A DNA stretch of 64,000 bases from Streptomyces sp. NBC_01306 (lineage in GTDB: Bacteria; Actinomycetota; Actinomycetes; Streptomycetales; Streptomycetaceae): positions 6,248,501-6,312,500 of the forward strand of contig NZ_JAPEPC010000001.1 of assembly GCF_026340465.1 (NCBI RefSeq). The letters run 5' to 3'. Position 1 is the first letter of the stretch; the number at the start of each line of letters is the position of its first letter. The position numbers and the translations under genes were made by a program. The notes under the pieces were generated by a model. The model ran no database searches. It was not told where the DNA came from and was given only the letters and a program-made list of their open reading frames with translations. Shown in pieces: positions 27,142 to 36,540 of this stretch.

Positions 27142-27513
27142 GTGAGCATCGACAAGCCCGAGGTCGACTTCCCGGGCGGCGAGCCGCCGGCCGAGCTGGA
27201 GATCAAGGAGATCTGGGAGGGCGACGGCGCCGTCGCCAAGGCCGGGGACAAGGTCAAGGTCCACTACGTGGGTGTGGCCTTCTCCACCGGTGAGGAGTTC
27301 GACGCGAGCTGGAACCGCGGCACCCCGCTGGAGTTCCAGCTCGGCGTCGGCCAGGTCATCTCCGGCTGGGACCAGGGTGTCCAGGGCATGAAGGTCGGCG
27401 GGCGTCGTCAGCTGACCATCCCCGCGCACCTCGCGTACGGAGACCAGGGCGCCGGCGGTCGTATCAAGCCGGGCGAGACGCTGATCTTCGTCTGTGACCT
27501 GGTCGCTGTCTGA
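27142..27513 (+). CDS. FKBP-type peptidyl-prolyl cis-trans isomerase, cytoplasmic
   Basis: Single-domain proline isomerase (123 aa, typical size) with no signal peptide. The active-site segments are VHYVGVAFSTGEEFDASW, VISGWDQGVQGMKVGGRR and IPAHLAYGDQGAGGRI. The start is a GTG at 27142, following AGGAGCAATTAC. It forms a pair with the lipoprotein FKBP upstream and ends at a textbook terminator. Confidence 0.95.
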   Translation: MSIDKPEVDFPGGEPPAELEIKEIWEGDGAVAKAGDKVKVHYVGVAFSTGEEFDASWNRGTPLEFQLGVGQVISGWDQGVQGMKVGGRRQLTIPAHLAYGDQGAGGRIKPGETLIFVCDLVAV

Positions 27514-27529
27514 CCGGAACTGATCGTTT

Positions 27530-27568
27530 CCGAGGGTCCATGCCTGCCGGCATGGACCCTCGGCTTTT
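27530..27568 (+). terminator. Rho-independent terminator after the FKBP genes
   Basis: CCGAGGGTCCATGCC pairs perfectly with GGCATGGACCCTCGG over a TGCC loop and is followed by CTTTT. Confidence 0.88.
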
Positions 27569-27602
27569 GACCGGGCACCCGGGAGCGGTACGGTCGGCGG
27601 TC

Positions 27603-27623
27603 GTGGAACGTCCCGCGTTCCAC
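27603..27623. repeat. Inverted repeat upstream of pafB
   Basis: GTGGAACG and CGTTCCAC flank TCCCG, 63 bp before the pafB start. It may be a regulator site or leader hairpin. Confidence 0.4.
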
Positions 27624-27685
27624 GTGCTGCGTTCTTCCCGGGGAATCGCCCCGGCGGACACTTCCGGACCCCAGAGAGGGCGTCG

Positions 27686-28642
27686 ATGGCGATTGCCAAG
27701 GCCGAGCGGCTCATGAATCTGGCGCTGTGCCTGCTCGGAACCAGGCGACCCCTCAGCAAGCGTGAACTGCGGGGGTCCATCGAGGCGTATCTGGAAGCGG
27801 GGTCGGACGAGTCCTTCAACCGGATGTTCGAACGGGACAAGGACGATCTGCGGGAACTCGGCCTGGTCATCGAGACGGTCGAGAGTCTGGACGGGGACGC
27901 CGGATACCTGGCCCGCCGCGACAGCAACAGGCTTCCGCCGGTCGCACTCGACGCCGAGGAGGCCGCGGCGCTCGGACTGGCCGCCAAGGTCTGGCAGCAG
28001 GCGCGGCTGGCCGGCGCGGCCAGCGGCGCCCTGCAGAAACTCCGGGCCGCCGGAATGCCCGAGGCCGAGGACCCGTACGCCGTGCAGCACGGCGCCCTGG
28101 AACCGCGCATCCCGGTGCACGAGGCCGCGTTCGAGCCGCTGATGCTGGCCTGCCGCGACCGCCGCCCGGTCGTCTTCGACTACCGCAAGGCCAACGCGGC
28201 CCGCCCCGAGGCCCGTCAGGTCGAACCCTGGACGCTGGAGTGCTGGCGCGGCCACTGGTATCTCGCGGGCTGGGACCGTGAGCGCGGCGCCGAGCGGGTG
28301 TTCCGGCTCTCCCGTATCACCGGCAAAGTCCGTGCCAGGCCAGGTGCGTTCACCGCCGACGTGCCGGACGTGGTGACCGTACGCGAGACGGTGGAGACCT
28401 GGGCGGGCGAGACTGCGACCCGCAGCGCTCGGATCAGGCTGCGCTCCGGCGCGGGTTACCCGCTGCGCTCGCGTGCCACCGCCGTCCGGGAACTCGGCGA
28501 CGGATGGGACGAGTTGGAGATTCCGTACGGACACGGCCTGGACGCCTGGCTGGTGGAGTTCGGCCCCGACGTGATCGTGCTGGACCCCGCGGATCTGCGG
28601 GCCGACGTGGTGGACCGGCTGCGCGCCGTGGCCAAGGACTGA
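27686..28642 (+). CDS. pafB: WYL-domain transcriptional regulator PafB
   Basis: Half of the PafBC heterodimeric activator of the actinobacterial DNA-damage response (318 aa). An N-terminal winged HTH (AERLMNLALCLLGTRRPLSKREL, about 5-65) precedes a WYL domain (about 140-220, with WTLECWRGHWYLAGWDRERG) and a WCX-type C-terminus. The ATG at 27686 follows AGAGAGGG. pafC starts 8 bp after its stop, as in other actinobacteria. Despite the name, the pair acts on repair genes rather than in pupylation. Confidence 0.93.
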   Translation: MAIAKAERLMNLALCLLGTRRPLSKRELRGSIEAYLEAGSDESFNRMFERDKDDLRELGLVIETVESLDGDAGYLARRDSNRLPPVALDAEEAAALGLAAKVWQQARLAGAASGALQKLRAAGMPEAEDPYAVQHGALEPRIPVHEAAFEPLMLACRDRRPVVFDYRKANAARPEARQVEPWTLECWRGHWYLAGWDRERGAERVFRLSRITGKVRARPGAFTADVPDVVTVRETVETWAGETATRSARIRLRSGAGYPLRSRATAVRELGDGWDELEIPYGHGLDAWLVEFGPDVIVLDPADLRADVVDRLRAVAKD

Positions 28643-28649
28643 GGAGCAC

Positions 28650-29606
28650 GTGGCTACGAACGCGATCGACCAGACCCGCCGGATGCTGTCCCTGGTGACC
28701 TATCTGCGCGAGCGCCCCGGTGCCCGTGTCGGGGATGTCGCGCGGGCCTTCGGCATCACCGAGGACGAGCTGATCTCGGACCTGGACGTGCTGCCCATGT
28801 GCGGGACGAGCTTCCGCGGCGGCGACCTCCTCGACATCGACACCGACGGCGAGTCCATCTGGTGGCACAACGCCGATGATGTCGCCGCGCCGCTGCGGCT
28901 CGCCGCCGACGAGGCCACGGCCCTGCTGGTGGCAGCGCGTGCAGTGGCGACCCTGCCGGGGCTCCGCGAGGGAGACCGGCAGGCGCTGCTGCGGGCCACC
29001 GCGAAGCTGGAGGCCGCGGCCGGTGAGGTGGCGGGCGCCAGCTCCCGGCTCTCGGTGACCTTCGAGTCCGAGGGCGGTGTGTTCGCCGACGTGGACCGGG
29101 CCATCTCGGAGCGGCGCAGGCTCTGGCTGCGGTACTACTCGCCGGCCCGCGACGAGCTCACCGAGCGTGAGGTCGACCCGATCAGGCTCTTCGCCGTCGG
29201 CCATACGTACATGGAGGCCTGGTGCTACCTCTCCGAGGCCCGTCGCACCTTCCGGCTGGACCGGGTCGCCGGGATCCGGCTGCTCGACGAGCCCTCCGCG
29301 CCGCCCGAGCTCGAACTGCGTGACCTGTCGGCGGGGCTCGTCCAGCCCGCGGCCGAGGACCCGGAGGTCGTGGTCGAGACCGGCCCCGGCGGCCGCTGGG
29401 TCGCCGAGTACTACCCCCACGACAGCGCGGAGGAGCTCGCCGACGGCGGGCTGCGCATCACTCTGCGCACCCCCGACCCCGCCTCGCTGCGCAGGCTCGC
29501 CCTGCGGCTCGGCCGGGACGGGCGCATCGTCTCGCCGGGTGACCTGGCGGCCAGCGCACGTCTCGCGGCCCGTGAGGCCCTCGCCGCCTATGACGGGCAG
29601 GAGTAG
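28650..29606 (+). CDS. pafC: WYL-domain transcriptional regulator PafC
   Basis: Second half of PafBC (318 aa). It has an N-terminal HTH (MLSLVTYLRERPGARVGDVA), a WYL domain (DPIRLFAVGHTYMEAWCYL) and a C-terminal WCX-like domain (RWVAEYYPHDSAEEL). The start is a GTG at 28650 after GAGGAG. It is an obvious paralogue of pafB and is translationally close to it. It is followed within 15 bp by a small zinc-ribbon gene. Confidence 0.93.
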   Translation: MATNAIDQTRRMLSLVTYLRERPGARVGDVARAFGITEDELISDLDVLPMCGTSFRGGDLLDIDTDGESIWWHNADDVAAPLRLAADEATALLVAARAVATLPGLREGDRQALLRATAKLEAAAGEVAGASSRLSVTFESEGGVFADVDRAISERRRLWLRYYSPARDELTEREVDPIRLFAVGHTYMEAWCYLSEARRTFRLDRVAGIRLLDEPSAPPELELRDLSAGLVQPAAEDPEVVVETGPGGRWVAEYYPHDSAEELADGGLRITLRTPDPASLRRLALRLGRDGRIVSPGDLAASARLAAREALAAYDGQE

Positions 29607-29620
29607 AGGAGTTGAGGAAT

Positions 29621-29875
29621 ATGTCGGTTATGCCCGGATTTTCCGCGCAAGTGGGCCCGGTCATCTTCCGGGCCGCCTGCCCGGACTGCCGCAGCCGGTT
29701 CGAGCTGGCCGCGGGTGCGCTCCGGCTGGCGATCGGCGCCAGCCGGCGTACCACCTTCTACTCCTTCACCTGCCCCGACTGCGGGTCGTCGGTGCGCAAG
29801 CCGGCCGGTGAGCGGATCGTCGAACTCCTCACTGGCGGAGGCGTGCGGACGCTGCGCCTCCACTCCACTGTCTAG
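29621..29875 (+). CDS. Small zinc-ribbon protein
   Basis: An 84-aa protein of unknown function with two CPDC motifs (CPDCRSRF and CPDCGSS) about 35 residues apart, a four-Cys zinc site. The ATG at 29621 follows GAGGAGTTGAGG. It lies between pafC and a small membrane protein in the tat operon neighbourhood. No catalytic residues are apparent, so it is probably a nucleic-acid- or protein-binding ribbon. Confidence 0.75.
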   Translation: MSVMPGFSAQVGPVIFRAACPDCRSRFELAAGALRLAIGASRRTTFYSFTCPDCGSSVRKPAGERIVELLTGGGVRTLRLHSTV

Positions 29876-29884
29876 GGTGCTCAC

Positions 29885-30082
29885 ATGTTCTGGCCGATGA
29901 CCGCGATCGCTCTGGGGTTCCTCGGAATCGCCGTGCTCGGTGTGCTCGCCATCAGGGTTTTCGTCGAGGCCCAGCGCCTCGGCAGCGAAGTGGCGCGCGC
30001 CACACAGCAGATCAGTAAGGCCTCCGAGGGGCTGGAGCGCGCGGCCACGGGGCTCGCGCGGAGCGGCGAAAGTTTGCGATAG
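29885..30082 (+). CDS. Small single-pass membrane protein
   Basis: A 65-aa protein with one hydrophobic helix (residues 5-25, ALGFLGIAVLGVLAIRVFV) and a charged amphipathic tail with heptad-like spacing (SEVARATQQISKASEGLERAA). The ATG at 29885 is 9 bp after the zinc-ribbon gene. The shape resembles DUF948-type or TatA-like small proteins, but it lacks the TatA FG hinge. Function unknown. Confidence 0.65.
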   Translation: MFWPMTAIALGFLGIAVLGVLAIRVFVEAQRLGSEVARATQQISKASEGLERAATGLARSGESLR

Positions 30083-30290
30083 AGGCACTCGGCTCTGCTG
30101 CCGGGCCGTTTCGAGCGGTACGCTGCTGGTCGCGGGCTCGGGAGCGAGGTACGGGCCGCAAGCGCGAGTCTGCACAGGGATTGCCCTGCGTTTACCCCCG
30201 CGGGTTACGATCGCTGCCAGCACGACGACCGGACGCCTGTCCGATCGGTCGGCAGCCCCACCCAGCCGCCTCGGTGAGAAGGTACAGCTT

Positions 30291-30578
30291 ATGTTCGGAA
30301 GGCTCGGCGCCCCCGAGATCATCCTGATCCTCGTCGTCATCGTCCTGCTGTTCGGTGCGAAGAAGCTTCCGGACATGGCCCGTTCGCTGGGCAAGTCCGC
30401 CCGCATCCTCAAGAGCGAGGCCAAGGCGATGAAGTCGGAGGGCCAGCAGACCGCCCCCGCCGACCCGCCGCAGGACACCAACGGCCAGACCGACGTCCCG
30501 CGTACGATCCAGGCCGCTCCGGGAGACGTGACCAGCGCCCGTCCCGTGACCGAGCCGTCGGACTCGACCAAGCGCTGA
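30291..30578 (+). CDS. tatA: Sec-independent translocase subunit TatA
   Basis: Pore-forming component of the twin-arginine export system (95 aa). A short N-terminal transmembrane helix (IILILVVIVLLFGAKKLPDMARS) has the conserved FG hinge before an amphipathic helix. A long Pro/Ser/Thr-rich cytoplasmic tail follows. The ATG at 30291 is chosen because the family begins exactly there; the frame is open further upstream. tatC follows 61 bp later; tatB is not in the window. Confidence 0.95.
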   Translation: MFGRLGAPEIILILVVIVLLFGAKKLPDMARSLGKSARILKSEAKAMKSEGQQTAPADPPQDTNGQTDVPRTIQAAPGDVTSARPVTEPSDSTKR

Positions 30579-30639
30579 CAACCGGGCCGGAGCGGGCTCC
30601 GCGGTGAGCGGCAGCCCGCCGCACAGATGAGGACGTGGG

Positions 30640-31605
30640 TTGCTCGTGTCTGCCCGCAAAGTGGATAGGGATCCCGATGGGCGTATGCCCCTCGTGGAGC
30701 ACCTGCGTGAGCTGCGCAATCGCCTGGCGAAGGCGATTCTGGCGATCATCGTGGTCACGATAATCGCCGCTTTCTTCTACGACGACATCATCAACTTCTT
30801 CACCCGCCCGGTGCTGCACTCGGTCGGCTGCCCGACAGCCTTCGCCGATCTCGCCACCCAGCCGAAGGGCACGACCTGCGCGCAGATCACGCTCAACGGC
30901 CTGCTCGGGCCCTTCACGCTCTCGCTGAAGGTCTCGCTCATGGCCGGCGTCGTGGGGGCGTCACCGATCTGGCTCTACCAGCTGTGGGCATTTCTCGCCC
31001 CGGGTCTGCACAAGAGCGAGAAGCGCTACACGCTCGGTTTTGTCGGGGCCGGAGTCCCGCTCTTCCTCTGTGGTGCCCTCTTCGCCTACGAGGTACTCCC
31101 GACCACCGCCAAGGTGCTGATCAACTTCACGCCTTTCGGGGTGAAGAACCTCCTGCCGCTCGACGATCTGCTGGATCTCGTCACGCGTATGGTCGTCGTC
31201 TTCGGTCTCGCGTTCGAGCTGCCGCTGCTGCTCGTGATGCTCAACTTCGCCGGGATCGTCACCGGGAAGCGGATGCTCGGCTGGTGGCGCGGCATGGTCC
31301 TCGGGATCACCGTGTTCGCGGCGGTCGCCACGCCGAGTACGGACCCGCTCTCGATGCTGGCGCTGTCCGCCCCGATCTGGGTCCTCTACTTCGTCGCCAC
31401 CGGCGTCTCGATCCTGAACGACAGGCGGCGCAGGCTCCGTGCCGAGGAGGGCCCCGGCGACGACGAGGCATCCGAGCTCGACCTCACCCCCGAGGACATA
31501 GGAGAGGTCGAGACCGTGCCCGCATCCCGGGTACCGGGACAGGCCGGCAGTGAGACGGACGGTTCCAGCCCCCGTGGTCTGGGCGGTTACGACGACGTGA
31601 CCTGA
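30640..31605 (+). CDS. tatC: Sec-independent translocase subunit TatC
   Basis: Polytopic receptor for twin-arginine signal peptides (321 aa, six hydrophobic segments). PLVEHLRELRNRL is the conserved N-terminal cytoplasmic motif, and FGLAFELPLLLVMLNFAGIV contains the family Glu. An acidic C-terminal tail (about 265-321) is typical of actinobacteria. The preferred start is the TTG at 30640 because GAGGA lies 6 nt upstream. A GTG at 30646 is possible but has a 12-nt spacer. Confidence 0.95.
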   Translation: MLVSARKVDRDPDGRMPLVEHLRELRNRLAKAILAIIVVTIIAAFFYDDIINFFTRPVLHSVGCPTAFADLATQPKGTTCAQITLNGLLGPFTLSLKVSLMAGVVGASPIWLYQLWAFLAPGLHKSEKRYTLGFVGAGVPLFLCGALFAYEVLPTTAKVLINFTPFGVKNLLPLDDLLDLVTRMVVVFGLAFELPLLLVMLNFAGIVTGKRMLGWWRGMVLGITVFAAVATPSTDPLSMLALSAPIWVLYFVATGVSILNDRRRRLRAEEGPGDDEASELDLTPEDIGEVETVPASRVPGQAGSETDGSSPRGLGGYDDVT

Positions 31606-31623
31606 CCTTGTAGGGTCCGGCGG

Positions 31624-32592
31624 GTGACCAGCGAGATCACCCTCTTCGTCAATCCCACCGCAGGACGCGGCCGGGGCGCGCACGCCGCGCAGCCGGCCGC
31701 TTCCGCGTTGCGGGACGCAGGTTTCTCCGTACGTACGGTGCTCGGCAGCGACGCGCCCGACGCGCTGCGCCGGGCGCGCGAGGCGGTCCGGGACGGGACC
31801 GGCGCCCTCATAGCCGTCGGAGGGGACGGCATGATCAGCCTCGCCCTCCAGGCCGTGGCGGGCACCCGCACCCCGCTGGGCGTGGTGGCCGTCGGCACCG
31901 GCAACGACTTCGCCCGCGGGCTCGGGCTGCCCGTACGGGACCCGGCGGCGGCGGGCCGCTCGGTGGCCGGGGCGCTCAAGGGCGGGAACATCAGGGAGAT
32001 CGACCTCGGCCGGGTCGTTCCGGGCGACGGCGCCGGTCAGAACGACGGTATGGAGCCGGGTGACCGTGCGGACAACACCGGGGTCCGGCCGGCCGGGGAG
32101 CGCTGGTTCGGGAGCGTGCTCGCCGCCGGATTCGACTCGCGGGTCAACGACCGCGGCAACCGGATGCGCTGGCCCGCCGGCCGGCTGAAGTACGACCTGG
32201 CGATGGTCGCCGAACTGGCCGCCTTCCGGCCGCTCCCGTACCGGCTGGTGCTGGACGGGGGACCGGCGCGCGAGATCGAGGCGACGCTCGTCGCCGTCGG
32301 CAACGGACCGTCGTACGGCGGGGGCATGAAGATCTGCGCCGGGGCGGAGCTGGACGACGGTCTTCTCGACGTCACTGTGGTCGGTGCCTGCTCGCGCACC
32401 ACCCTGGTCAGGGTCTTCCCGAAGGTCTACCGCGGCACCCACCTCGGCCATCCCGCCGTCACCTCGTACCGGGTGCGCAGGATCGAGCTGGGGGCCGCCG
32501 GGGTCACCGGGTACGCGGACGGTGAGCCACTGGGCGCGCTGCCGCTGACCGCCGAGTGTGTGCCGGGCGCGGTCCGGGTCATCGGCTGTTGA
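31624..32592 (+). CDS. Diacylglycerol kinase/lipid kinase family protein
   Basis: Lipid kinase of the DagK/YegS type (322 aa). The nucleotide-binding motif is VGGDGM (family consensus GGDGT) followed by VVAVGTGNDFARGLGLP. FVNPTAGRGRG is at the N-terminus, and the C-terminal half has the beta-sandwich with GGGMKICAGAELDDG. The GTG at 31624 lies 18 bp after tatC. A role in phospholipid turnover is likely. The Met in GGDGM is a mild departure that may be lineage-typical. Confidence 0.88.
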   Translation: MTSEITLFVNPTAGRGRGAHAAQPAASALRDAGFSVRTVLGSDAPDALRRAREAVRDGTGALIAVGGDGMISLALQAVAGTRTPLGVVAVGTGNDFARGLGLPVRDPAAAGRSVAGALKGGNIREIDLGRVVPGDGAGQNDGMEPGDRADNTGVRPAGERWFGSVLAAGFDSRVNDRGNRMRWPAGRLKYDLAMVAELAAFRPLPYRLVLDGGPAREIEATLVAVGNGPSYGGGMKICAGAELDDGLLDVTVVGACSRTTLVRVFPKVYRGTHLGHPAVTSYRVRRIELGAAGVTGYADGEPLGALPLTAECVPGAVRVIGC

Positions 32593-32648
32593 AATGCTGA
32601 AATAAAGATCACTGACTGTCGGAGGCGGCGGGTAGGCTCGTTGACAAG

Positions 32649-35477
32649 ATGACCGAGGACCTTTCGCCCGCTGAGCGTTATGCAGCCGCCCGCATCCGCG
32701 CCGTCGAGGACGCCACTGCGCTGGCCCCTTTCCGCGGCATGTACGACTTCGATCTCGATCCGTTCCAGATCGAGGCGTGCCGGGCCCTGGAGGCGGGCAA
32801 GGGTGTGCTCGTCGCGGCACCCACCGGCTCGGGCAAGACGATCGTCGGCGAGTTCGCCGTGCACCTGGCCCTGGAGCAGGGCCGCAAGTGCTTCTACACC
32901 ACCCCGATCAAGGCCCTGTCCAACCAGAAGTACGCGGACCTGGCGCGGCGGTACGGGGCGGACAAGGTCGGCCTGCTCACCGGTGACAACAGCGTGAACG
33001 CGGACGCCCCGGTGGTCGTCATGACCACCGAGGTCCTGCGGAACATGCTGTACGCGGGTTCGCAGGCGCTCCTGGGGCTCGGCTATGTGGTGATGGACGA
33101 GGTGCACTACCTCTCCGACCGCTTCCGCGGCGCCGTGTGGGAGGAGGTGATCATCCATCTGCCCGATTCGGTGACCCTGGTGTCGCTCTCCGCGACCGTG
33201 TCCAACGCCGAGGAGTTCGGCGACTGGCTGGACACCGTCCGCGGCGACACCGAAGTGATCGTCTCCGAGCACCGGCCCGTCCCGCTCTGGCAGCACGTGC
33301 TCGCCGGGCGCCGGATGTACGACCTCTTCGAGGAGTCCACGGACCACGGCGGGCGGGGCGGAGCCAAGCGCGAGGTCAACCCGGACCTGCTGCGGATGGC
33401 CCGGCAGGAGAACCAGCGCACGTACAACCCGCGGGACCGCCGTCGCGGCAAGATGGTGCGTGAGGCGGACCGCGAGCGCGAGCGGCGCTCCCGCAGCCGG
33501 GTCTGGACCCCCAGCAGGGCCGAGGTCATCGCCCGGCTCGACGCCGAGGGACTGCTGCCCGCCATCACCTTCATCTTCAGCAGGGCCGGCTGCGAGGCCG
33601 CCGTCCAGCAGTGCCTCTACGCGGGGCTGCGGCTCAACTCCGACGAGGCGCGCTCCACGGTCCGCGAGATCGTCGAGGAGCGCACCGCCGCCATCCCGCG
33701 CGAGGACCTCCACGTCCTCGGGTACTACGAGTGGCTGGAAGGCCTGGAGCGGGGCATCGCCGCGCACCACGCCGGGATGCTGCCGACCTTCAAGGAGGTC
33801 GTCGAGGAGCTCTTCGTACGCGGGCTGGTGAAGGCCGTGTTCGCGACGGAGACCCTGGCGCTCGGCATCAACATGCCCGCCCGCACGGTGGTCCTGGAGA
33901 AGCTCGTCAAGTGGAACGGCGAGCAGCACGCCGACATCACCCCCGGCGAGTACACGCAGCTGACCGGCCGGGCCGGGCGGCGCGGCATCGACATCGAGGG
34001 CCACGCCGTGGTGCTCTGGCAGCGCGCCATGGACCCCGGCGCGCTCGCGGGCCTCGCCGGAACCCGCACCTACCCGCTGCGTTCCAGCTTCCGGCCCTCG
34101 TACAACATGGCCGTCAATCTGGTGCAGCAGTTCGGCCGGCACCGTTCGCGGGAGCTGCTCGAAACGTCCTTCGCGCAGTTCCAGGCCGACAAGTCGGTCG
34201 TCGGGATCTCCAAGCAGGTGCAGAAGAACGAGGAGGGCATCGCCGGCTACCGCGAGGGCATGACCTGCCACCTCGGGGACTTCGAGGAGTACGCGCGGCT
34301 GCGCCGGGACCTCAAGGACCGCGAGACGGAGCTGGCCAAGCAGGGGGCCGTGCAGCGGCGGGCCGCCGCCGCTGACGCCCTGGAGAAGCTCAAGGCGGGT
34401 GACGTCATCCATGTGCCGACCGGCAAGTTCGCCGGCCTCGCGCTGGTCCTGGACCCGGGGCTGCCGGCCGGGCGGGCCAACGGGCACCGCGGCTTCGAGG
34501 CGTACGACGGGCCGCGGCCGCTGGTGCTCACCGCCGAGCGGCAGGTCAAGCGGCTCGCCGCGATGGACTTCCCGGTGCCGGTCGAGACCCTGGACCGGAT
34601 GCGGATCCCGAAGTCGTTCAACGCGAAGTCGCCCCAGTCCAGGCGCGATCTGGCGTCCGCGCTGCGGACCAAGGCCGGGCACATCGTGCCCGACCGGCAC
34701 CGCAAACCGCGGGCCGCTGCCGCCGATGACCGGGAGATCGCCCGGCTCCGTACCGAGCTGCGCGCGCACCCCTGCCACGGCTGCGACGAGCGGGAGGACC
34801 ACGCCCGCTGGGCCGAGCGCTACCACCGGCTGCAGCGCGACACCCGTCAGCTGGAGCGCCGGATCGAGGGGCGGACCAACACCATCGCCCGCACCTTCGA
34901 CCGGATCTACGCCCTGCTGACCGAGCTGGACTACCTCCGCGGCGACGAGTCGACCGTGCACGGCAAGCGCCTCGCCCGGCTCTACGGCGAGCTGGACCTG
35001 CTGGCGTCCGAGTGTCTGCGGGCCGGTGTCTGGGAAGGTCTCAGCCCCGCCGAACTGGCCGCGTGCGCCTCGGCCCTGGTCTTCGAGGCGCGCCAGTCCG
35101 ACGACGCCGTCGCGCCCAAGGTCCCCGCCGGTGCGGCGAAGACCGCGCTGGGCGAGATGGTCCGGATCTGGGGCAGGCTCGACGCCCTGGAGGAGGACTT
35201 CAAGATCAACCAGACGGAGGGCGTGGGCCAGCGCGAACCCGACCTCGGCTTCGCCTGGGCGGCCTACCAGTGGGCATCCGGCCGGGGCCTCGACGAGGTG
35301 CTGCGCGACGCCGAGATGCCGGCCGGTGACTTTGTCCGCTGGTGCAAGCAGGTCATCGACGTCCTGGGCCAGATCGCGGCGGCGGCCCCCGGCGAGAACA
35401 GCACGGTCTCGCGCAACGCCCGCAAGGCGGTCGACGCGGTGCGGCGGGGCGTGGTGGCGTACAGCTCGGTGGGCTGA
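32649..35477 (+). CDS. helY: Superfamily 2 DEVH-box RNA helicase, HelY/Mtr4-like
   Basis: ATP-dependent helicase of the Ski2/Mtr4 group (942 aa, typical for actinobacterial HelY). Walker A is APTGSGKT (K63), followed by TTPIKALSNQK and the DEVH box (D150-H153). The helicase C motif TGRAGRRGIDIEG is near residues 438-450, and a C-terminal DSHCT-like domain covers about 760-940. Expected role: RNA unwinding in turnover. ATG 32649. It ends at a bidirectional hairpin shared with the convergent pseudouridine synthase. Confidence 0.93.
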   Translation: MTEDLSPAERYAAARIRAVEDATALAPFRGMYDFDLDPFQIEACRALEAGKGVLVAAPTGSGKTIVGEFAVHLALEQGRKCFYTTPIKALSNQKYADLARRYGADKVGLLTGDNSVNADAPVVVMTTEVLRNMLYAGSQALLGLGYVVMDEVHYLSDRFRGAVWEEVIIHLPDSVTLVSLSATVSNAEEFGDWLDTVRGDTEVIVSEHRPVPLWQHVLAGRRMYDLFEESTDHGGRGGAKREVNPDLLRMARQENQRTYNPRDRRRGKMVREADRERERRSRSRVWTPSRAEVIARLDAEGLLPAITFIFSRAGCEAAVQQCLYAGLRLNSDEARSTVREIVEERTAAIPREDLHVLGYYEWLEGLERGIAAHHAGMLPTFKEVVEELFVRGLVKAVFATETLALGINMPARTVVLEKLVKWNGEQHADITPGEYTQLTGRAGRRGIDIEGHAVVLWQRAMDPGALAGLAGTRTYPLRSSFRPSYNMAVNLVQQFGRHRSRELLETSFAQFQADKSVVGISKQVQKNEEGIAGYREGMTCHLGDFEEYARLRRDLKDRETELAKQGAVQRRAAAADALEKLKAGDVIHVPTGKFAGLALVLDPGLPAGRANGHRGFEAYDGPRPLVLTAERQVKRLAAMDFPVPVETLDRMRIPKSFNAKSPQSRRDLASALRTKAGHIVPDRHRKPRAAAADDREIARLRTELRAHPCHGCDEREDHARWAERYHRLQRDTRQLERRIEGRTNTIARTFDRIYALLTELDYLRGDESTVHGKRLARLYGELDLLASECLRAGVWEGLSPAELAACASALVFEARQSDDAVAPKVPAGAAKTALGEMVRIWGRLDALEEDFKINQTEGVGQREPDLGFAWAAYQWASGRGLDEVLRDAEMPAGDFVRWCKQVIDVLGQIAAAAPGENSTVSRNARKAVDAVRRGVVAYSSVG

Positions 35478-35495
35478 CCGCACATACCGAAGCGC

Positions 35496-35537
35496 CGTAC
35501 GGGCCCCCGCGGGAGCAGTCCTGCGGGGGCCCGTACG
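35496..35537. terminator. Bidirectional terminator between helY and the pseudouridine synthase gene
   Basis: CGTACGGGCCCCCGC and GCGGGGGCCCGTACG form a perfect 15-bp stem with a 12-nt loop between convergent genes. Confidence 0.82.
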
Positions 35538-35544
35538 CGTGTGC

Positions 35545-36486
35545 TCAGCGGCCTGCGGCCCACTCGTCGTACGCCGTCCAGGCCAGGAGCGAACGGCCGC
35601 TCTCGAAGCGGTGCTCGGTGCCGGTGACCGGGTCGGTGAACTCCAGTACCCGGGCGAGGAGTTGCAGCGGCCTGCGGAAGTCGTCCGGCGGCGGGTCGGT
35701 GACCACCGGGAAGAACGGGTCGCCGAGCAGTGGGACGCCCAGCGCGTTCATATGGACGCGCAGCTGGTGCGTACGGCCCGTGACCGGGGTGAGCCGGTAG
35801 CGCACGAGATCCCCCCTGCGGCCGGCCGCCTCGATCCGGGTCTCGCTGTTCGGCTCGCCGGGTGTCTCGAAAGCGGCGACGATCCCCGGCACCTTCTCGA
35901 TGCGGCTGCGGGAGACGTGCGGCAGTTCAAGACCGGCCCGGTACGGGGCGACGCCCTCGTACTCCTTGTGTACCTTCCGGTCCCGGAACAGCGTCTGGTA
36001 GGCGCCGCGCTCCTCGGGCCGCACGGAGAACAGCACAAGCCCCGCGGTCAGCCGGTCCAGCCGGTGGGCCGGGCTCAGCGCGGGCAGCCCGAGATCCTTG
36101 CGCAGCCGTGCCAGCGCGGTCTGGGTGATGTGCCTGCCCCGCGGGGTGGTGGCCAGGAAGTGCGGTTTGTCGGCGACGACGATGTGCTCGTCGCGGTGGC
36201 GCACAGTGATGGCGAACGGTACGGGTACCTCGTCGGGGAAGTCCCGGTGGAACCAGACCGAGGCGCCCGGCAGATAAGTGGTATCGGCCAGGACCGGCCC
36301 GTCCACCCCGACGAACGCGCCCCTCCGCAGCATGGCGTCGACCTCGGCGGCGCCGCCCGGCAGCCGCTCGGCCAGGTGCTCCCTGACGGTGGTCCACGCA
36401 CCGTCCACGGGAAGCCGCAAGCGCACCGCGTCGATGCCCTCGCGCTGGGGCAGGGGGCCCGGGAGCCGGGAAGTCTTGCGTCTCAT
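35545..36486 (-). CDS. RluA-family pseudouridine synthase
   Basis: RNA-modifying enzyme (313 aa). The catalytic motif HRLDRLTAGL contains D144. The RluA-type FLATTPRGRHITQTAL and TGRTHQLRVHMNALG segments are present. The N-terminal 90 residues form a small S4-like region. The ATG at 36486 begins MRRKTSR. The target (rRNA or tRNA) cannot be assigned. It is monocistronic, separated from the upstream fasciclin gene by a strong hairpin. Confidence 0.9.
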   Translation of the reverse strand: MRRKTSRLPGPLPQREGIDAVRLRLPVDGAWTTVREHLAERLPGGAAEVDAMLRRGAFVGVDGPVLADTTYLPGASVWFHRDFPDEVPVPFAITVRHRDEHIVVADKPHFLATTPRGRHITQTALARLRKDLGLPALSPAHRLDRLTAGLVLFSVRPEERGAYQTLFRDRKVHKEYEGVAPYRAGLELPHVSRSRIEKVPGIVAAFETPGEPNSETRIEAAGRRGDLVRYRLTPVTGRTHQLRVHMNALGVPLLGDPFFPVVTDPPPDDFRRPLQLLARVLEFTDPVTGTEHRFESGRSLLAWTAYDEWAAGR

Positions 36487-36540
36487 GGTGGGTCAAGAGT
36501 ACGAGCGGTGGAGCGGCGGGGGCACCCGCCCCGCACGCAC

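Noticed and set aside
32427..35483. 1018-codon frame antisense to helY
   Set aside because: Shadow of a high-GC gene. The sense frame carries the complete helicase motifs.
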